Shown here: piece after piece, positions 26,701 to 40,641 of the stretch
Layout of the letters: each line of letters starts with the position of its first letter
Numbering within the stretch: position 1 is the first letter of the stretch
Source: Daphnia carinata
Lineage: Eukaryota > Arthropoda > Branchiopoda > Diplostraca > Daphniidae
Length of the DNA: 64,000 bases
Direction of reading: 5' to 3'
Assembly (NCBI RefSeq): GCF_022539665.2
Contig: NC_081334.1
Coordinates: 7,968,424-8,032,423, forward strand
The notes under the pieces: generated by a model
What the model was told of the DNA's origin: nothing
What the model saw: only the letters and a program-made list of their open reading frames with translations
The model's database searches: none
Made by a program: the position numbers and the translations under genes

Positions 26701-29700
26701 CTCCCCCCACCCACTCCCTTCCCCATAAAAAAAAAAAAAACGAAATCAATTAAAATCTCCGTGCATCAATAAAAAATGAATGAAATGGGGCCGAGAAGCA
26801 GAACAAGATTTCTAGTAGTAAATGCTAGGGTTAAGGAGTGCATCATCCTTGTGTGTTGAAGGCCACTTTCTCCGTCGTTGGCTTGCTCTTTTTTCTCTTC
26901 TTCTTTTCTACATTTTTTTTTTTTTTGTGTTTTCTTTCAATAATAGAGGCGTCCCACGTGCCCCACCCCCGTGTCCTTTTTAAATCACAACCATCTGGTT
27001 GCTACGCATCGTCAAATATGGCATTTGCGACGATGTAAGCCACTCAAATCCCTCGTTCTCTTTCTCGCTCTCTCACAGCGGCTCCCGTGTACTTGGTATT
27101 GATTCACCTATTGATTTTTTCTTCTTTTCTTTTTTTCTTTCTTTCTCTCTCCCTCCCTCCCTCCCGCTCGGCCCAACGGCGTCCACGTAAAGCATGTGAC
27201 TTAATTGACGGGAAACAAAGTTTTCTTTTCTTTCTTTCTTTCTTTTTTTTTTTAAAGTTTTTCTTACTTATGGGCAAAACTCGTGTCTTCTAGTCAATCT
27301 CCGACACTTTGTGTGTGTGTATTTCATTAAAACGCACATTTTTTTTCTCTTCTACTTCTTCTTCTATACTTTTGTTTTTGACTGATGACGTGTCAGCGTT
27401 GTCGCTAAACTTGGGGGATTACCTTTAGAAACAAGATTGAGGAAAACAAAAATAAATATGGGTTTGCACGGATTAAGTCGAGCGTGTCGTGAAAGGATAG
27501 GGGAGCCACTTTACCCGTCACCGATGAATATATCACTAGATCAAGCAGCTGTTGCTTGGGAACATTCTCGTCTCTGTCTCTCTTTTTTTTTTCATTTCAC
27601 CAATTTGATTGATTTCTTATTTTTAATATTACAAAAAAAAAAAAAATTTAGGAAAATGTCTACATTGAAGAGCTGGCCGAATTGATTTCAGTCAGTATTG
27701 CGGACGTCAACTCGCTCTCGGTCAAGCCGGACAAGTGCGCCATTTTATCAGAGACGGTGAAGCAGATACGCGACATTCGCGAACACGAAGAAGACGGACG
27801 GAGTTCGAGCAGCAGCAGCAGCAGCACCAGTTCGAATGGTAGTGGCACCAACAGTTCTGGCACGAGTTCAGCCAATAGCGGAACAGGAGGAGCCGCAGCG
27901 GCGGCGGCGGGGGGAGCCGTAGGAGGTGGACAGGGCAACAACACGACGTCGGCCGGCGGCGCGCTGACTGATGGCGGCGATGACGTTTTGCTTCAGCAAG
28001 GCGACGTGTCCTCGTCGAAACCGGCTCTACTGGACACGCAACTGTTGGGCACGTTCCTGCTCGAAGCCCTCGACGGCTTCCTCTTTGTCGTCAACACGGA
28101 AGGCAAGACGGAGTACGTCTCGGACAATGTGGCTCATTTCCTCCACTACCGGCCCCAAGATCTCGTCGGCAAGTCCATCTACAACTTTATCCATCATGGA
28201 GACCACGCCCGATTCTCTTCATCACTTCTACCTACGGCCATCGGTAAACACATTTTTCATTTCTATTTTCGTCATCGACATTTCATTTTACAAATTTAAA
28301 ATGCAAAAGCCTTCGCATCGGCCCAACCTATGCACACAACGTCCTTCTTTTTTTTTTTTTTTTTTTTTTTTTTGATGGATCAAAACGAACCTGTATACTT
28401 GCAGCAACATAATCCAGCTTACCGTTTGCTTTTTTTTTTTTTTTTCAAACAATCTCTGAGTTGTAACCGTTATATGGAGTTAAACCAATCGATCGACAAT
28501 CTAAAGCCAAAAACGTGATTAATTAATTATTTTTTATTTCATTTTTTGTTTGTTTGTTTTACCCACTCGTTCCAATGAACTTTGAAATGACCACACGATA
28601 GCGTGGCCGAGTGAAATGGCGCCAACGTCGCAGAACAGGATAGGCCGCTGTTTCAATTGCCGATTGCTGATCCAGCCGCTTGGCGAGCAAGATGAAACGA
28701 TGGAGGAGAAACAGCAGCGAGTCGAGCACTATGAGAACATGCAAATATCTGCCGTTCTCCAGCCGTATCCAGCGGACGGTGGCGGCCAACACCAGCAACA
28801 CCAGCAGCAGCAGACGACGAAGAAGAACAGCGGGACAGCGGCAGCTGCGGCGGCGGCCGCCGTCGGCCTGGAGGCGTCCGACTTGGAACTGGCCCTGACG
28901 TCGGTGGCCAGCGGCTCGCTGGGAGGCGATCCGCAGCATTGCCTCGTCTGCGTCGCCCGGCGGATCCCTTCGACGGAGAAGATGGCAGCGGCCAACCCAA
29001 CGGCTGGCGGTCCAATCGTGGAACAGTTCACCACCAAATTGGACCCGAGCGGCAAGATCGTGGCCGTCGACGTGACTGGCGTTTCTTCGCCTTACAGTTC
29101 CTACCTGAGCAAAGAGGCGCTCGTCTCGTGTACGATCCAGGAGCTCTGCTACCCCGACGATTTGCCCGTGTTCCAGGCGCATCTGCAGGAAACGCTGCAT
29201 TCCGGCTGCGGCATCAGCTCCCGGTATCGGCTCCGATTGTCCGCCGGCTCCAGCCTGATGGGCCATCGTGGCACCGGAGGCGGCGGCGGCTTTCTCGTCG
29301 TCCAGACCAAGTCGAAACGTTTCATTCACGGCGATACGCACGAGACGGACTTTATCATGGCCACGCATTCCATCATCGTCGATGACGACGGTGAAGATGT
29401 CGACGCTGGCAACAACAGCGGCAGCAGCAGCAACAACACCACCACCAACAGCAGCAGCAGCAGCAGCCGAATGATGTTGTTGGCGGCCGCGAGCGACACG
29501 CTCACGGACGGCCACCGCCAATCGGAATCGACGGGCAGCAGCAGCAGCCTCATCATCAGTCAGCAGCAACAGCAGCAGCAGCAGCAGCAGGGCAACCCGG
29601 TGCTCACGAGTGTCGTCCGCCACGATGTGATATCGGCCACCAGTTTCGGCAACAACGGTGGCAGTGGCGCACTTGCTTCCACGACGAGCACCACCATTTC

Positions 29701-32506
29701 CTCCTCATCCTCATCCTCCTACTCCAGTACCTTCGCCGGACTAAGTCTGGGAACGAGCGGCGATCTTCTCAATGATTTTGTGGTGCCCGACCTCTTTATG
29801 GCTTCGCCTCCGTGGGCCGGCGGCGATTTCAACACGAGCGAGTCGAGCCTGGACGACGGCGGTGGCGGCGCCGCGCTGGCCGCCGCCTCGGCCGCCGCTT
29901 CGGCCGCTGTCGCCGCCGCTGCTCAAATCACCAACAGTCACCACTTGCAGGCCGCCGCGGCCGCGTCCAGCCTGCAACTGTCGCTTCCGTCGCCTCTCTC
30001 GCTCATGCCGTCGGGCGGTCCCCTCTTGGCCGGCCAGCTGCCCCATTCCGTCGGCGGGATGATCAACTGGGGCAGCCCTCCGCCGTCGGCGGGCGCGGGT
30101 GGGGTGGCAGGACAACGAGCCGGCTCCACGCCGTGCGGCCAAATGCCGGCCGTGCTGGGCTCGTCGCGGCCCAGCTCGCGACAGAGCGCCTCTTCGACAC
30201 CGCGACCGCCCAGTGTCTCTCCAGCCTTCAGTCCGGCCCCCAACTCCGTCCTGGGTGTCGTTCACCCGTCACCCGTGCTCAGTCCAATCGGTGCCAGCGG
30301 CATCCATTCGGCCGGAATGTCGTGCGCCAGTGGCTTGGTCACTGGCTCCACCTCGTCGTCGTCGGCTGGCCAACAGCAACCCAGCCCGGCTAGCATGACG
30401 ACACCCTTTAGCAACAATTTCCCGTTCAGCCCTCTCCAAGATCCGATTGCCCAGCATCCGGCAGCGGGCCCGCAGACCCACAATCCGGGCACCCCTTTCC
30501 TGGACGAAGTGCGTGATTCCAAGGACGGAATCATCTCGTCCGGCGCTGGTGGTAACGTTGGCCACGGTCACACCTACCTGTCTAGTGGGTCTCACCACCA
30601 GCAGCAGCATCAGCAACAACCACAACAGCAACAGCAACAGCAACAACAACACTCGAGCGACAAGCAAATGAGCACCCTCAGTAGTTTATTAAACAGTAAT
30701 GACGCTACCGCGTCGTCATCATTGTCTTCTTCTTCTTCTTCGTCGTCGTCGTCGTCTTCTTCATCATCTACTTCGTCTTCGTCCTCCTTGGCCGAATCTG
30801 GCCGGTTACGCATTTTGCTCATGCAAAGACCGGGCAACGCTCCGGCACCCTCATCCCATCAGCAGCAGCCAGGTCATTCTAGTAGTGGTGCTGGTGCTGG
30901 TGGTGGCAGTAGCAACAACAACAACAACAACACAAGTGGCAGTAGCAGCAGCAGCAGCAGCAGCAGTGTCAACGGGAGCCATCTGTTGGCGGCTTTGGGC
31001 GACGGTGATGGCGTCAAACGCGAAAAAGAGGAAAATAGCGGCGCGGCCTCTTGTGGCACGTTGAGCGTCACCAAGGGCAGTCACGGCAACCGCATCCTCA
31101 AAGGGTTGCTGAACCAGGACGATGGCGATGAAGCTGATCAAGCGGACGATACGAGCAACCATCGCTTCTTGTTGGCGGCCAGAGGCAACCATTCGGGAGA
31201 TGGAGCCAAGACCGGTAGCAGCGCCGGCAACAGCATCACCATCAACAACAACAACAACAATAATAACAACAACAACAACATGCTGCACAAGTTGTTGAAC
31301 GTGAGGAGTGATGATGACGGCGAAGCGGAAAAGTTGGGTCTGCGCAAGCCCAACGAGTTGCTAAAGAAACTGCTCAAGGAACCCGACGAGGATCACCAAC
31401 AGGCAAGTGGAAACGGCGGCAGCAGCAGCAGTGCCAGTGGCGGCACCGGAAGCGGTGGCACGGCCAACCAGCTCCAGCAATTTCACCACCAACGTCAACA
31501 GCAACAACAACAGCAGCAGCAGCAGCAACAACAGCAACAACAGCAACAGCAACAGCAACAAAATCAACATCATCATTCAGATCAGGTGTCGTTCCAGGAA
31601 GACCAATTACTGAAATCGTTTGGTTTCCCATCACCGACGGCCTCGTCAGGTTCGTCTACGGCAGCAACGGTCGCAACGGGACCTTTGGCCAACATGTTGG
31701 GTACCAGTCAAATGACTCATCTCAAATCTCCTCAACCGCCAGGTTAGTGTGACTCTGGGAAAATGAACAAGTTCTTTCCACAAAAACAAAAAAAAAAACA
31801 AAAAATTTAAACGGGAAGGTGAAGGAGATCTCATTGATTTGCTTATAACGGAATTGACTTGATTTTTTTTTTCCATTTTTTTTTTTATTCATTATCTTTT
31901 TATTTATTTTTTTTTTTTACACAAAAAAAAACAAAACAAAACAAAAGGCATGTCGAGCCACTGCGACGGATTGTTGGAGTTTGGCGGAGTTGGTTGCAGC
32001 AGCACGACCGCCAGCGGCCTGGTGTTTGGTGGCAACGCTGCCGGTGGTGGAGCCAGTGGGATGCGAGGGACGAAACGTCACAGCGAAGAGGCCCGTGAAG
32101 AAGTGAAAGCGAGTAAAGAGCCGATGCTGAACGCCGACCACCTGATGATGTCTGGAGGCGGAGGCGGGGTTTTGCACCAGCTGTTGGGTCCTCCGCTACC
32201 GTCGACGGCGTCGACGTCATCCTCTTCTTCTTCCGCCTCTTCCTCGTCTGCTTGCCCTTCTTCTTCTTCTTCTTCTTCTTCTTCTTCCTCGGCCTCGGCC
32301 GCGCTGTCTTCGTCGTCCTTAGCGCCATCGAGTGCGCACAACGTTGCCGCCGCGACGCTGGCCATAGCCGCCTTGCAACATCAACCCCTATCGTCGCCAT
32401 CGCCAGCAGGGGCCGTGGCGGCCGCCACGTCGGCCGTGGCTGCAGCAGCAGCGACGGCCAACGCCATGTCTTCTCAATTGCAAGCGACGCCAAGCGGCCA
32501 GTCAGC

Positions 32507-32537
<31 letters not shown>

Positions 32538-32979
32538 GCTGCTGCTGCTGCTGCTGCTGCCAATCTACCGGCCAGCAGTAAATTGTGCGAAAAGAACAAG
32601 ATGTTGGCTTCGCTGCTGGCCAAGACGCCGGTGTCGGTGTCTCCTCTGTCGACAAGCATCGCCTCGCCCAAACCGTCAGCGTTGCCTCAGGAGAAATTGC
32701 CCAAGGACTTGAAGGTGAGTCAATGGCGTCGCCACTTTTTTTTTTTTTTTTTTTTTTTTTCTGGTTTTTTTTGTATTTTTCTTTTTTTTTTTTTTCATTT
32801 TCGTGCAACCGCTTTCGGCGGTCTTTTTTTTTTTTATTTTATTTTTTTGCTTCTGCTTTCCACTTCTTTTCCTTCCTTCCCCCCACTTTTAACATTTCGC
32901 TCTCCCGTTCGCCGCCATCGCCACCACTACCACCACTACTACCAACGCCGCCATTCACGCTGAAATGTATATATATATA

Positions 32980-33012
<33 letters not shown>

Positions 33013-35879
33013 AAAAAAAAAAAACCCCGTTAACGTGACGACCTGGTTCTGGAATGTCCCTCCCTGTTCATTTCCTCCCATCCACCACCCACTAACCATC
33101 CGCCCAGTACCGAGCCAACGGACTTTGCCGTTTCTTTTTCGACATTCGTCGTCGTCTTAGTACTTGACGTGTCTTGCCCGTTCACGGTGTTTCGTTCGCT
33201 CTCTCGCTCGCTTCCCCCGTCTTGTTCGCTGCCTTCTACTGCCAACTTCACGTACCACCGACAAAATGGTGGCCTCTTTTCTATCTCGATTTGCCATTCG
33301 CTGGCTTCCAATCTAAAAAGTATATCCCCCTTTTTTGCAAGCTGACCAAGAAGCAAAGCCCAACTGCCAATTGGACTTGATTTCACGTCGAACGACACGT
33401 TAAAATTGTAGCGCTTTTTTTTTTTGTGTGTGTTTGTTCTGTGTGTTGTGTGTTTTGGATTGAATAGTGCGTGTTACGGTCAAGGCGCACATAACGGGGT
33501 CTGCCATTTCTCTATTCTGTCGTTTCGCTTTGATTCAATGCCTATGCTAATCGAAACAAAAAAAAAAAAAAAAAGAAAATCAAAAATCAAAAACTCACGA
33601 AATAAAAATGTATTGAATTCTTACAGGAGAAAATCCTTCAGACGCCGCCAGTCAGTGGAACGTCCGCTCCGGGCGCCCATTGGGCCGGAGGCTCGGTGCA
33701 AGCCCAGCCCACGACGACGTTGCAACTGCCCCCGCATCCGCCAATGCAACAACCTCAACAACAACAACAACACGTTTTAAGCCAACAACAACAGCAACAG
33801 CAGCAGCAACAGCAACAACAACAGCAACGCCATCCGGCCATGCAACAATCACAGCAGCAGCAGCAGCAGCAGCAGCAGCATCAGTTACACCCTCGATCTC
33901 AGCATCTTCCACAACAACAACAACAACAACAACATCAGCATTTGAACCTCGTTCAAAAGCAACAGCAGCAACAACAGCCCACTCCTCAAACTGGGGGATT
34001 CTTGAATTCTCTCCTGAACCGGCCCATCGATTCCACCTCGGGTCCCAACATCGGGGAGTCTCCCAATCAGCAGCAGCAACAACAACAGCAACAACTATAT
34101 TTAGCTGGTCAACAGCCTCCGCCTGTCCAATTTCAGCAACGACCCAATCAAACTGTACAGAAATTGTCGCTCAACAACCAACAACAGCTTTCGGCGGCCA
34201 TGAACTCATCTGGTGGTTTCAACATTTCTCTTCACCCTCAACAACATCAACAGCAGCAGCAGCAGCAGTAGCAGCAGCAACACCACCTTCAACAGCAGCA
34301 GCAGCAACAACAACACCACCAGCAACAGCAACAACAACAACAACAACAGCAACAACAGCATCAACTTCAGCACCAACTGTCTGGTTCTATGCTGGCCGAT
34401 CGTGGTGGCCTTTTGCAAGCCGGTGGAGGAGGGCCGGGCCAACGGTCGGGAATGTCGATCCAGCCGCAACAGCAGACGTCGCATGCCAATTCCATGTTGG
34501 CGGCCACCAGCCTGGAGAGCAGCGACGGAGGCAGCTACAGTGTTCACGCCGATTTCATGAGTCCGCTGGACGTTCAAATGGCCTCCGCCGCCGGATGGGG
34601 TGACACGCCGTCTATCGATCCAGAACTCTCTGACATTATAGAGCAGGTCATCGACATGGATGAAAGATACGAGAGCGAAACGATGATTTTCGGCGAATTG
34701 ACGTCGGCCACGCCTCCGCCAGTTACTATCCAGCCCGTCTTGTCCGTTCAATCGTCGCAAACGGTCGCGTCGTCGGCTCAGGCGACGGCCATCGTCGGCC
34801 CGCTAGGCCCGCTTCTACAAATGGACATTTCCAATGAGAAACTGGCCATCACGGCCATTCAAAAGTCGCTGATGTCTTACGAGAAAATATCCACCGTAGC
34901 TCAAAGTCCTCCGGCCTACAATCTGCCCGGCTATGCACAACAGGGTCAAGCAGCGCCGACGAGAATGTCCACTCCAACGTACGGCATGAATTCAGCGCCG
35001 GCCAGTTCGTTGCCCATGGCGAATCAACAACTGCAAACCAACTTGACGATGCCGCCAGCTAGGAAGCAGAAACTACCCGTTCAGCAAAGACGATTGGCTA
35101 ATCGGCAACAACAACAGCAGCAACAACAACAGCAACAACAACAGTGGATGTCGCAAGAACAACAGCAACAGCAGCAACAGCAACCAGTTCCTCAGCAACA
35201 GCTATTAGGCGTCTTGCTGAACGAATCGCCAGTGCAGCACGCCCAAGGAGCTCAGCTCTCACCTGGCGCCCTGCAAATTATGGATGACCTACTTAACGCC
35301 ATCCCACCCAACATGACGATATCCAGGTAATAAAAATGTCGCTACCGTGTATGGCTTCCGCCAAACCACCTGCCAACCTGAAACATCCCACCGCTACCCG
35401 ACACGACGGACAATATGCACTTTGCAGTTGCACCCTCTTTTATTTCATTTATTTCATTTTTTGGATGGCATATTATTTTTTTTGCATACTGTTGCGTGGC
35501 GTTTTTTTTTTTTTTTTTTTTGTTGTTGTTGTTGTTGTTGTAGTAGCAAATTGAATAGAATATGGTTTTTTGTTTCTGGCCTCGTATAGGTCGGATTCGC
35601 AAGTGTCTCCCAACTACGGTCCAGTGATGCTGAGCAGTCCGCTGGGCGGGCCACTAGCTTCTCAAATCTCGCCCGGTCAGCGCCCGATGCAACCACCTTT
35701 TTCACCTCACGGTCCGATGGGCACGGGAAATGGAAGCAACTACAATCAGAGCCCCCAGGCACAAATCGTCAATAACAATGGCAACAGCAATTTTGCTACT
35801 GGAGGGCCTTCGTCTCGCCTGTCGCCATTTAGCTCAGCACAAGTCTCACCCCGCATAGGCGCCCCTACTCAAGGCTTTC

Positions 35880-35925
<46 letters not shown>

Positions 35926-36415
35926 GCAGCAGCAACAGCAGCATGGAGCGCAGCTATCTCCACAGCCAGGAGTCGGAGCCAGATCCAGTCCCGGCATCAG
36001 CTTGCAGGGTCAGCCCAGCCCAGGTGTGGCCGTCGGCCCGTGGAACAGCAACATGCCCAATCGGCCCAATCTTCAGCCTCAGAGGCAGCAACAACAGCCT
36101 CAGCAGCAACAACAACAGCAACAGCCTCAACAGCAACACTTGCTGGGCTACGGTCAAGGCATTCGCAGCGGCTACGCTCCCCGACCTGCCATGCGATCGT
36201 TGGCGAATTCGGGTCCTCCCAATTGTGTTGGTCCACCAGGTGCCGGTAGTGGCAACAGCAACAGGCAGAGCTACAGCAACAATGGCATGTCGGACAATCC
36301 AGCCGGACCGAATCCTCCGAACGGAATATTTGTACGGCAACAACAACAACAGCAACAGCAGCAACAGTTGAGACTGCAGCGAACCGTGAGCGCACCTAGC
36401 GGGGTTATTCCAGGT

Positions 36416-36455
<40 letters not shown>

Positions 36456-38634
36456 TAGTGTAGAAAGAGTGCAGCATAATTGCATGACATCGACAGGCAT
36501 GTGGAGGAAAAAAAAACGTAGAAAATCCCAGTCCTTTTTTTTTATCTCTTTCTTTCTAACCTTTTTATGTAGACTTTTTTTTTGTTGTTGCAAGTGGCCA
36601 TCTGCTGTTTGTTCCCGTGATTACCCCCCCCCCTTTTTTTTCCTCATTTTTTTTTCTTGTGCGTGTATTTCTGTTTGAATTGTTTTCACTCGTCCATTTT
36701 TGTTAATCTTGTTGTTGAAATCCACCTGAACAAATGTTGTGACCCCCCCCCCCCCCCCCCCCGAACCCCCCTGGACCACCTTCATGTTTTTTATTTATTT
36801 TTTTTATTTTATTATTTTTATTTATTTATTTTACTTCGTTTTTTTTTTTTCTCGTTTCTGTTTGTTTGGCGCATCAACATCTCTCTTCTGATTGTGTTTT
36901 AGCCTTGTCTATTGGCGGTGGATTGAGTCACAATGCGAGCAGCTGCGGTACCAACACGTCGGCGGGCACCTTCCGACAGCATTGCAGGGAGGATGTGTCT
37001 ACCACCTCCCTCCATCCCAACACTCCGTCTGCCCTCATCCACCACCATCCGCCCCAACCCAACCAACCACCACCGCCTCCTCCTGCTCCTTCCAGTTCTT
37101 CCTCATCCTCTTCCTACCCTTCTTCCCAACAACAGTCACCTCATCCTTCTTCTCCCGGCTACCATTTAGGAATGGGCAACGCAGGTCAGTTGTACCAGCA
37201 CCAGGGTGGTGCTGGTGGTGGCAATGGCGGCAGTGGTGGCGGTAGTGGCAGCCGCGGTAGCGCCTCGTCGGCCGCTGCGGCTTCCGTCTACAGTGCCAAA
37301 GTGTTGGCTTTCCAGCAAGGCTCGAATAGATTACCGCCCCCAATGTCACTGGGCCATCCGTCCGGCAGTCAGTCGAGTCGGCCGTCATCTGCCGATGATG
37401 GAGTCGAGTCCTTCTTCCATTTCGATTCTATTTCTTCCCACCAACCCTACCAGCATCCGCACCACCTGCCCTTTCCTCCGCCAGGCCCTTTGCATCCGTC
37501 TGAGCTGCAGCTGGCCGGTAAGCATCATCTTATCAAACCCCCCAATGTCCAATTTTTTTCTTTTCTTTTTTTATCCCGCTCTCTTTTGGTTGGTCCTGAA
37601 AAAAAATCCTTTCCGTACTTTTCCGTTGTTTCTTTTTTTTTTTTTTTAATTCTTCTTCCCGTCATGTCGTCTCTTTTCCGTTTTACGTCAACCCTTTCCC
37701 CCCTGTTTGTGTTCTGTATTGTCCTATTTTTTTACCCAGCATCTTGTTCGTAGTTTGTGTCGTCGTCGTACTTGTCCTAGACAGTTAGTCCACCACATCC
37801 GCACATAACGTACATCCCATCCGAGTCAGGGCTTGCGTTGGCCCTTGATCTGATTTCTTTTAACTAAGATTTGAACTAACTTTTTGAATTCAAATGAGAG
37901 CACGTCAATCATTCAGTGCGCCATGTCCCATTAGGTTATGAATGTTTTAATGCGTTTGATTTATTTTGCCCTTCTTCTTTCGTCTCGATTGCGTAGGTGC
38001 TGGTGGTGGTGGTGGTGGTGGCCCGGTTCAAGTCGGTGGGCGAAACGATGGCAGCAACAGTGGCGGAGGACCCGCCATGGCATCAGAGTACGTTCGTAAA
38101 GAGCTGAAGGCAGTGGTCGGAGCACGAACAATCCAAAGAGGCTTGTCTGGCCCGATTGGAAACGTAAATCAAAATCTCGGGTCGGGTCCGATGAACCACA
38201 GTTCACCACCCATGATGGTGCCTGGTGGTAAGCCACTCAATCAAGCAGATCTTGAAGCCCTCGGTCTTAGTTACGAATTGCCGCAAGGTATTGTCGTTTT
38301 ATTATTATTATTTTTTTTCAGTCAGTTAAGTTGTCGTATTACATCTTCGTTGTACTTAATTGATTGTTTTCTTTTTTTAAAAAATTCTTTTCTAGGCAAT
38401 GATGGATTACATGGAAGAATTTGGGATAGCCCCAACATGGGAGAGTCGCCCTCGCAGACGATGCCGTCTGTCAGAGTAATATTTTTATCAGCCAGTTTTT
38501 GTGCCATTGAATGAACAAAAAATGTTTATCGTGGATTTCTTTTCTCGTTTGGTTTTGTTTAGAATACGATGGAAGAAGCTCCACGTCCAGCAGATCCTCA
38601 AATGTCACTTCTCAAACAGTTGCTCTCCGAGTGA
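23712..38634 (+). CDS. tai: Taiman / SRC, p160 nuclear-receptor coactivator (bHLH-PAS)
   Basis: Eleven coding exons: 23712-23746, 26340-26655, 27652-28243, 28602-31742, 31948-32714, 33627-35326, 35590-36413, 36903-37517, 37997-38287, 38396-38475, 38563-38634. Phases all agree, giving about 2,810 codons. Order: Gly/Ser-rich N-terminus; basic region (KRRKSDTKPISQINKCLNEK, ~90-117) and HLH (to ~160); PAS-A (~243-310, LLEALDGFLFVVNTEGKTEY); p160-typical FNCRLLIQP; PAS-B (~460-570); receptor-interaction region with LKGLL, LHKLL and LKKLL (~1145-1240); polyQ; LEALGLSYELPQ like the CBP-binding helix; C-terminal LKQLL. In arthropods it co-activates EcR/USP and pairs with Met in juvenile-hormone response. 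Oddity: an in-frame TAG (34269-34271) in polyQ. The first micro-exon is inferred from its phase-2 GTAAGT donor; ATG 26395 is the alternative start. Confidence 0.92.
34269..34271 (+). other. tai: In-frame TAG inside taiman polyglutamine tract
   Basis: Exon six opens in phase 0 at 33627. TAG at 34269-34271 is in that frame (codon ~1832), in a run of CAG codons; one C-to-T change from CAG would make it. Downstream, the same frame stays open for 1,055 nt with conserved content, so the gene is not decayed. Alternatives are a sequencing or assembly error, a polymorphism, readthrough, or a small intron ending at this TAG. Confidence 0.85.
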
Positions 38635-39520
38635 TTTGACAAGTTCGCTAATGTTTTCCCCTTGCCACCTCGGAAGCCAACGTGTCACTCTTGCCCAAAC
38701 AAGTCCTCTCCCCTCTTCCCCGTCTCCCCGCAATCCACATTTCGTTCACGGACCGTGTGGCCTTACTTATTGAAATATGGAGTCCTCTGTCTCGGTGTGT
38801 TTCGCCCCTCAGGGTATGGGATTCGTATTACCAAGCGAACAGCGAAATGTTGACAAAAAAGAAAGGGATACCTTGCACTTTGCTCTAGCAAGGCAAACGA
38901 GTTGGAGAAAGGCAAGGAAATGAGAAGACGGTACACGTGATATAGCCGATTTGTTTACATTTTGCGAACCACATAACTTTATCCGTCCGCAGATTTTACG
39001 AAAAAGAAAACTAAAAAAAAAAACCAACCATGGGTCGAAACAAATGGGTGCCTAGCTCTTGGCTTCTATAAATTCATTTCTCGTCTTCTCGGACGAGAAA
39101 TGGCGTAGTTTCCACTCAAAATTCTTTTGTCGCCCCAGCCAAATTTCTTCTTTGGGTCGTCAGCCGTTGTTTCTGTTATTATTATTTACGTATCTATTTT
39201 TTTTTTCCCCTCTTCATTATTATTATTATTTCTTTTTTTTTTTTCGTTGTGCTCCTCGTTTCGAGAACAATACTCTTCTTATCACTAGGCGAAGCTGTTC
39301 GTAGTACAATCGGCCCCGATAGCGAACTTGAAAACCGAAATGTCTGGGTTGGTCGTAATAGCCTATGCTGAAAGATTTCGTTTGGGCTCCTTCCAATTTC
39401 TTTTTTCTTTCCCCTTTTTTCCATTTCTTTCGACTAGCCACAAGTGTGTTTTATCGACTCTTTCCTTGTCCACATTGTCCATGTCAATTTCTTGTTCTAA
39501 AGCAAAAACAAAACAAAAAA

Positions 39521-39576
<56 letters not shown>

Positions 39577-40641
39577 GAGAGGCTGAGTTGAATGGTTGTG
39601 AAAAGAAGAAGTTGAGGGCGAGATAGTAATACCAGCAGAGAAAGAAGAGATGGAGCAACAACAGCATCAACCCTAACGTCGTGAGTCGCACAGCAGTGAA
39701 AGCGAGCGAGTATCAACAAAAGTGTCAGCGAGAGCATCAACGGCGACAGTGGCAACAAGAGCAGTTGCTATTTTATTGCACTTGCGCCGCTGCTTGTGAT
39801 CACTGCGAGGGTTTGAGCATTATGCCAGGTCTTTTCCTTCCTTTTCTGTGTTACAAAAATATTTGTTTCTAGAGGTCCCCACCAGCCCGTTTTTTGTCCT
39901 TATTTAAGGGGTTGTCACCTTTTTCATACCAAAGTTTATACATTATAATGTCGTTGTTTCAACACACATAATTATCGAAGAGGAGAATTTGTGTCACGTA
40001 TAATTTTCTGTGTTTATCTTGTGTGTTCTTGTGTTTGTAGCTATATAGACGCGCAGATGGTGGGGAAGTAAGGGACTGGTTTAGCACTGCTTTTCGTTTG
40101 TATATTTTTTCTTGGTGGAGGAGGGAACGTGATAAAAAAGAGGAAATGAAAATGTCTGTGAGAAATCCGGGTCGGCCGCGCCCGGATAATGGCTCCCTCA
40201 ATTGGAGACACCTACGACTCACTGCAGATTGTGTAATATGTGTCCCTCAACTGTTTACCTGTTCTCTTAATTCTTCGAATCGAGTATCTATCTGTACATA
40301 TTTTTCGGGTTACATGTTTCGATTGTCTGTCAAAATACGATTGGCCGTTATTCAACAGTACCCAATCTTAACACATACACACACCACACATTTATATGAA
40401 TTAATATCGTTAGCTTCGTTTCTTAACAGTGACAATTGGTTGAAATGAAACGTGTAATTTTGTTTTTGTACATTTCATTCGCTTGAAATGTAGCGCGTCT
40501 TGTTCTTCATTTTTTTTTGTAAAACAAGACGATGTACATAGGGATGACCATAGGTAAACATTAGTCACTTGTATAACGACTTATGTCCCTCGTTGATACA
40601 CCAATACAGTTTATCATTCAGAAATTTTTTTATGGGAAACA
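38635..40641 (+). other. Probable taiman 3' UTR, convergent with MRTO4
   Basis: No conserved coding sequence. A poly(A) run of more than 50 bp spans about 39521-39572. AATAAA at 40812-40817 and AATAAA-like repeats near 40832 could end a long taiman transcript, which would then overlap the MRTO4 last exon on the other strand. Shorter 3' ends are possible. Confidence 0.35.

Noticed and set aside
28559-29623. 354-codon ORF antisense to taiman
   Set aside because: It mirrors a GC-rich, repeat-rich coding exon; composition is Ala/Arg/Val runs and it has no similarity of its own.
33627-34271. Reading exon six of taiman as a terminal exon ending at TAG 34269
   Set aside because: The same frame stays open for 1,055 nt with conserved content and ends at a donor whose phase fits the next five exons.
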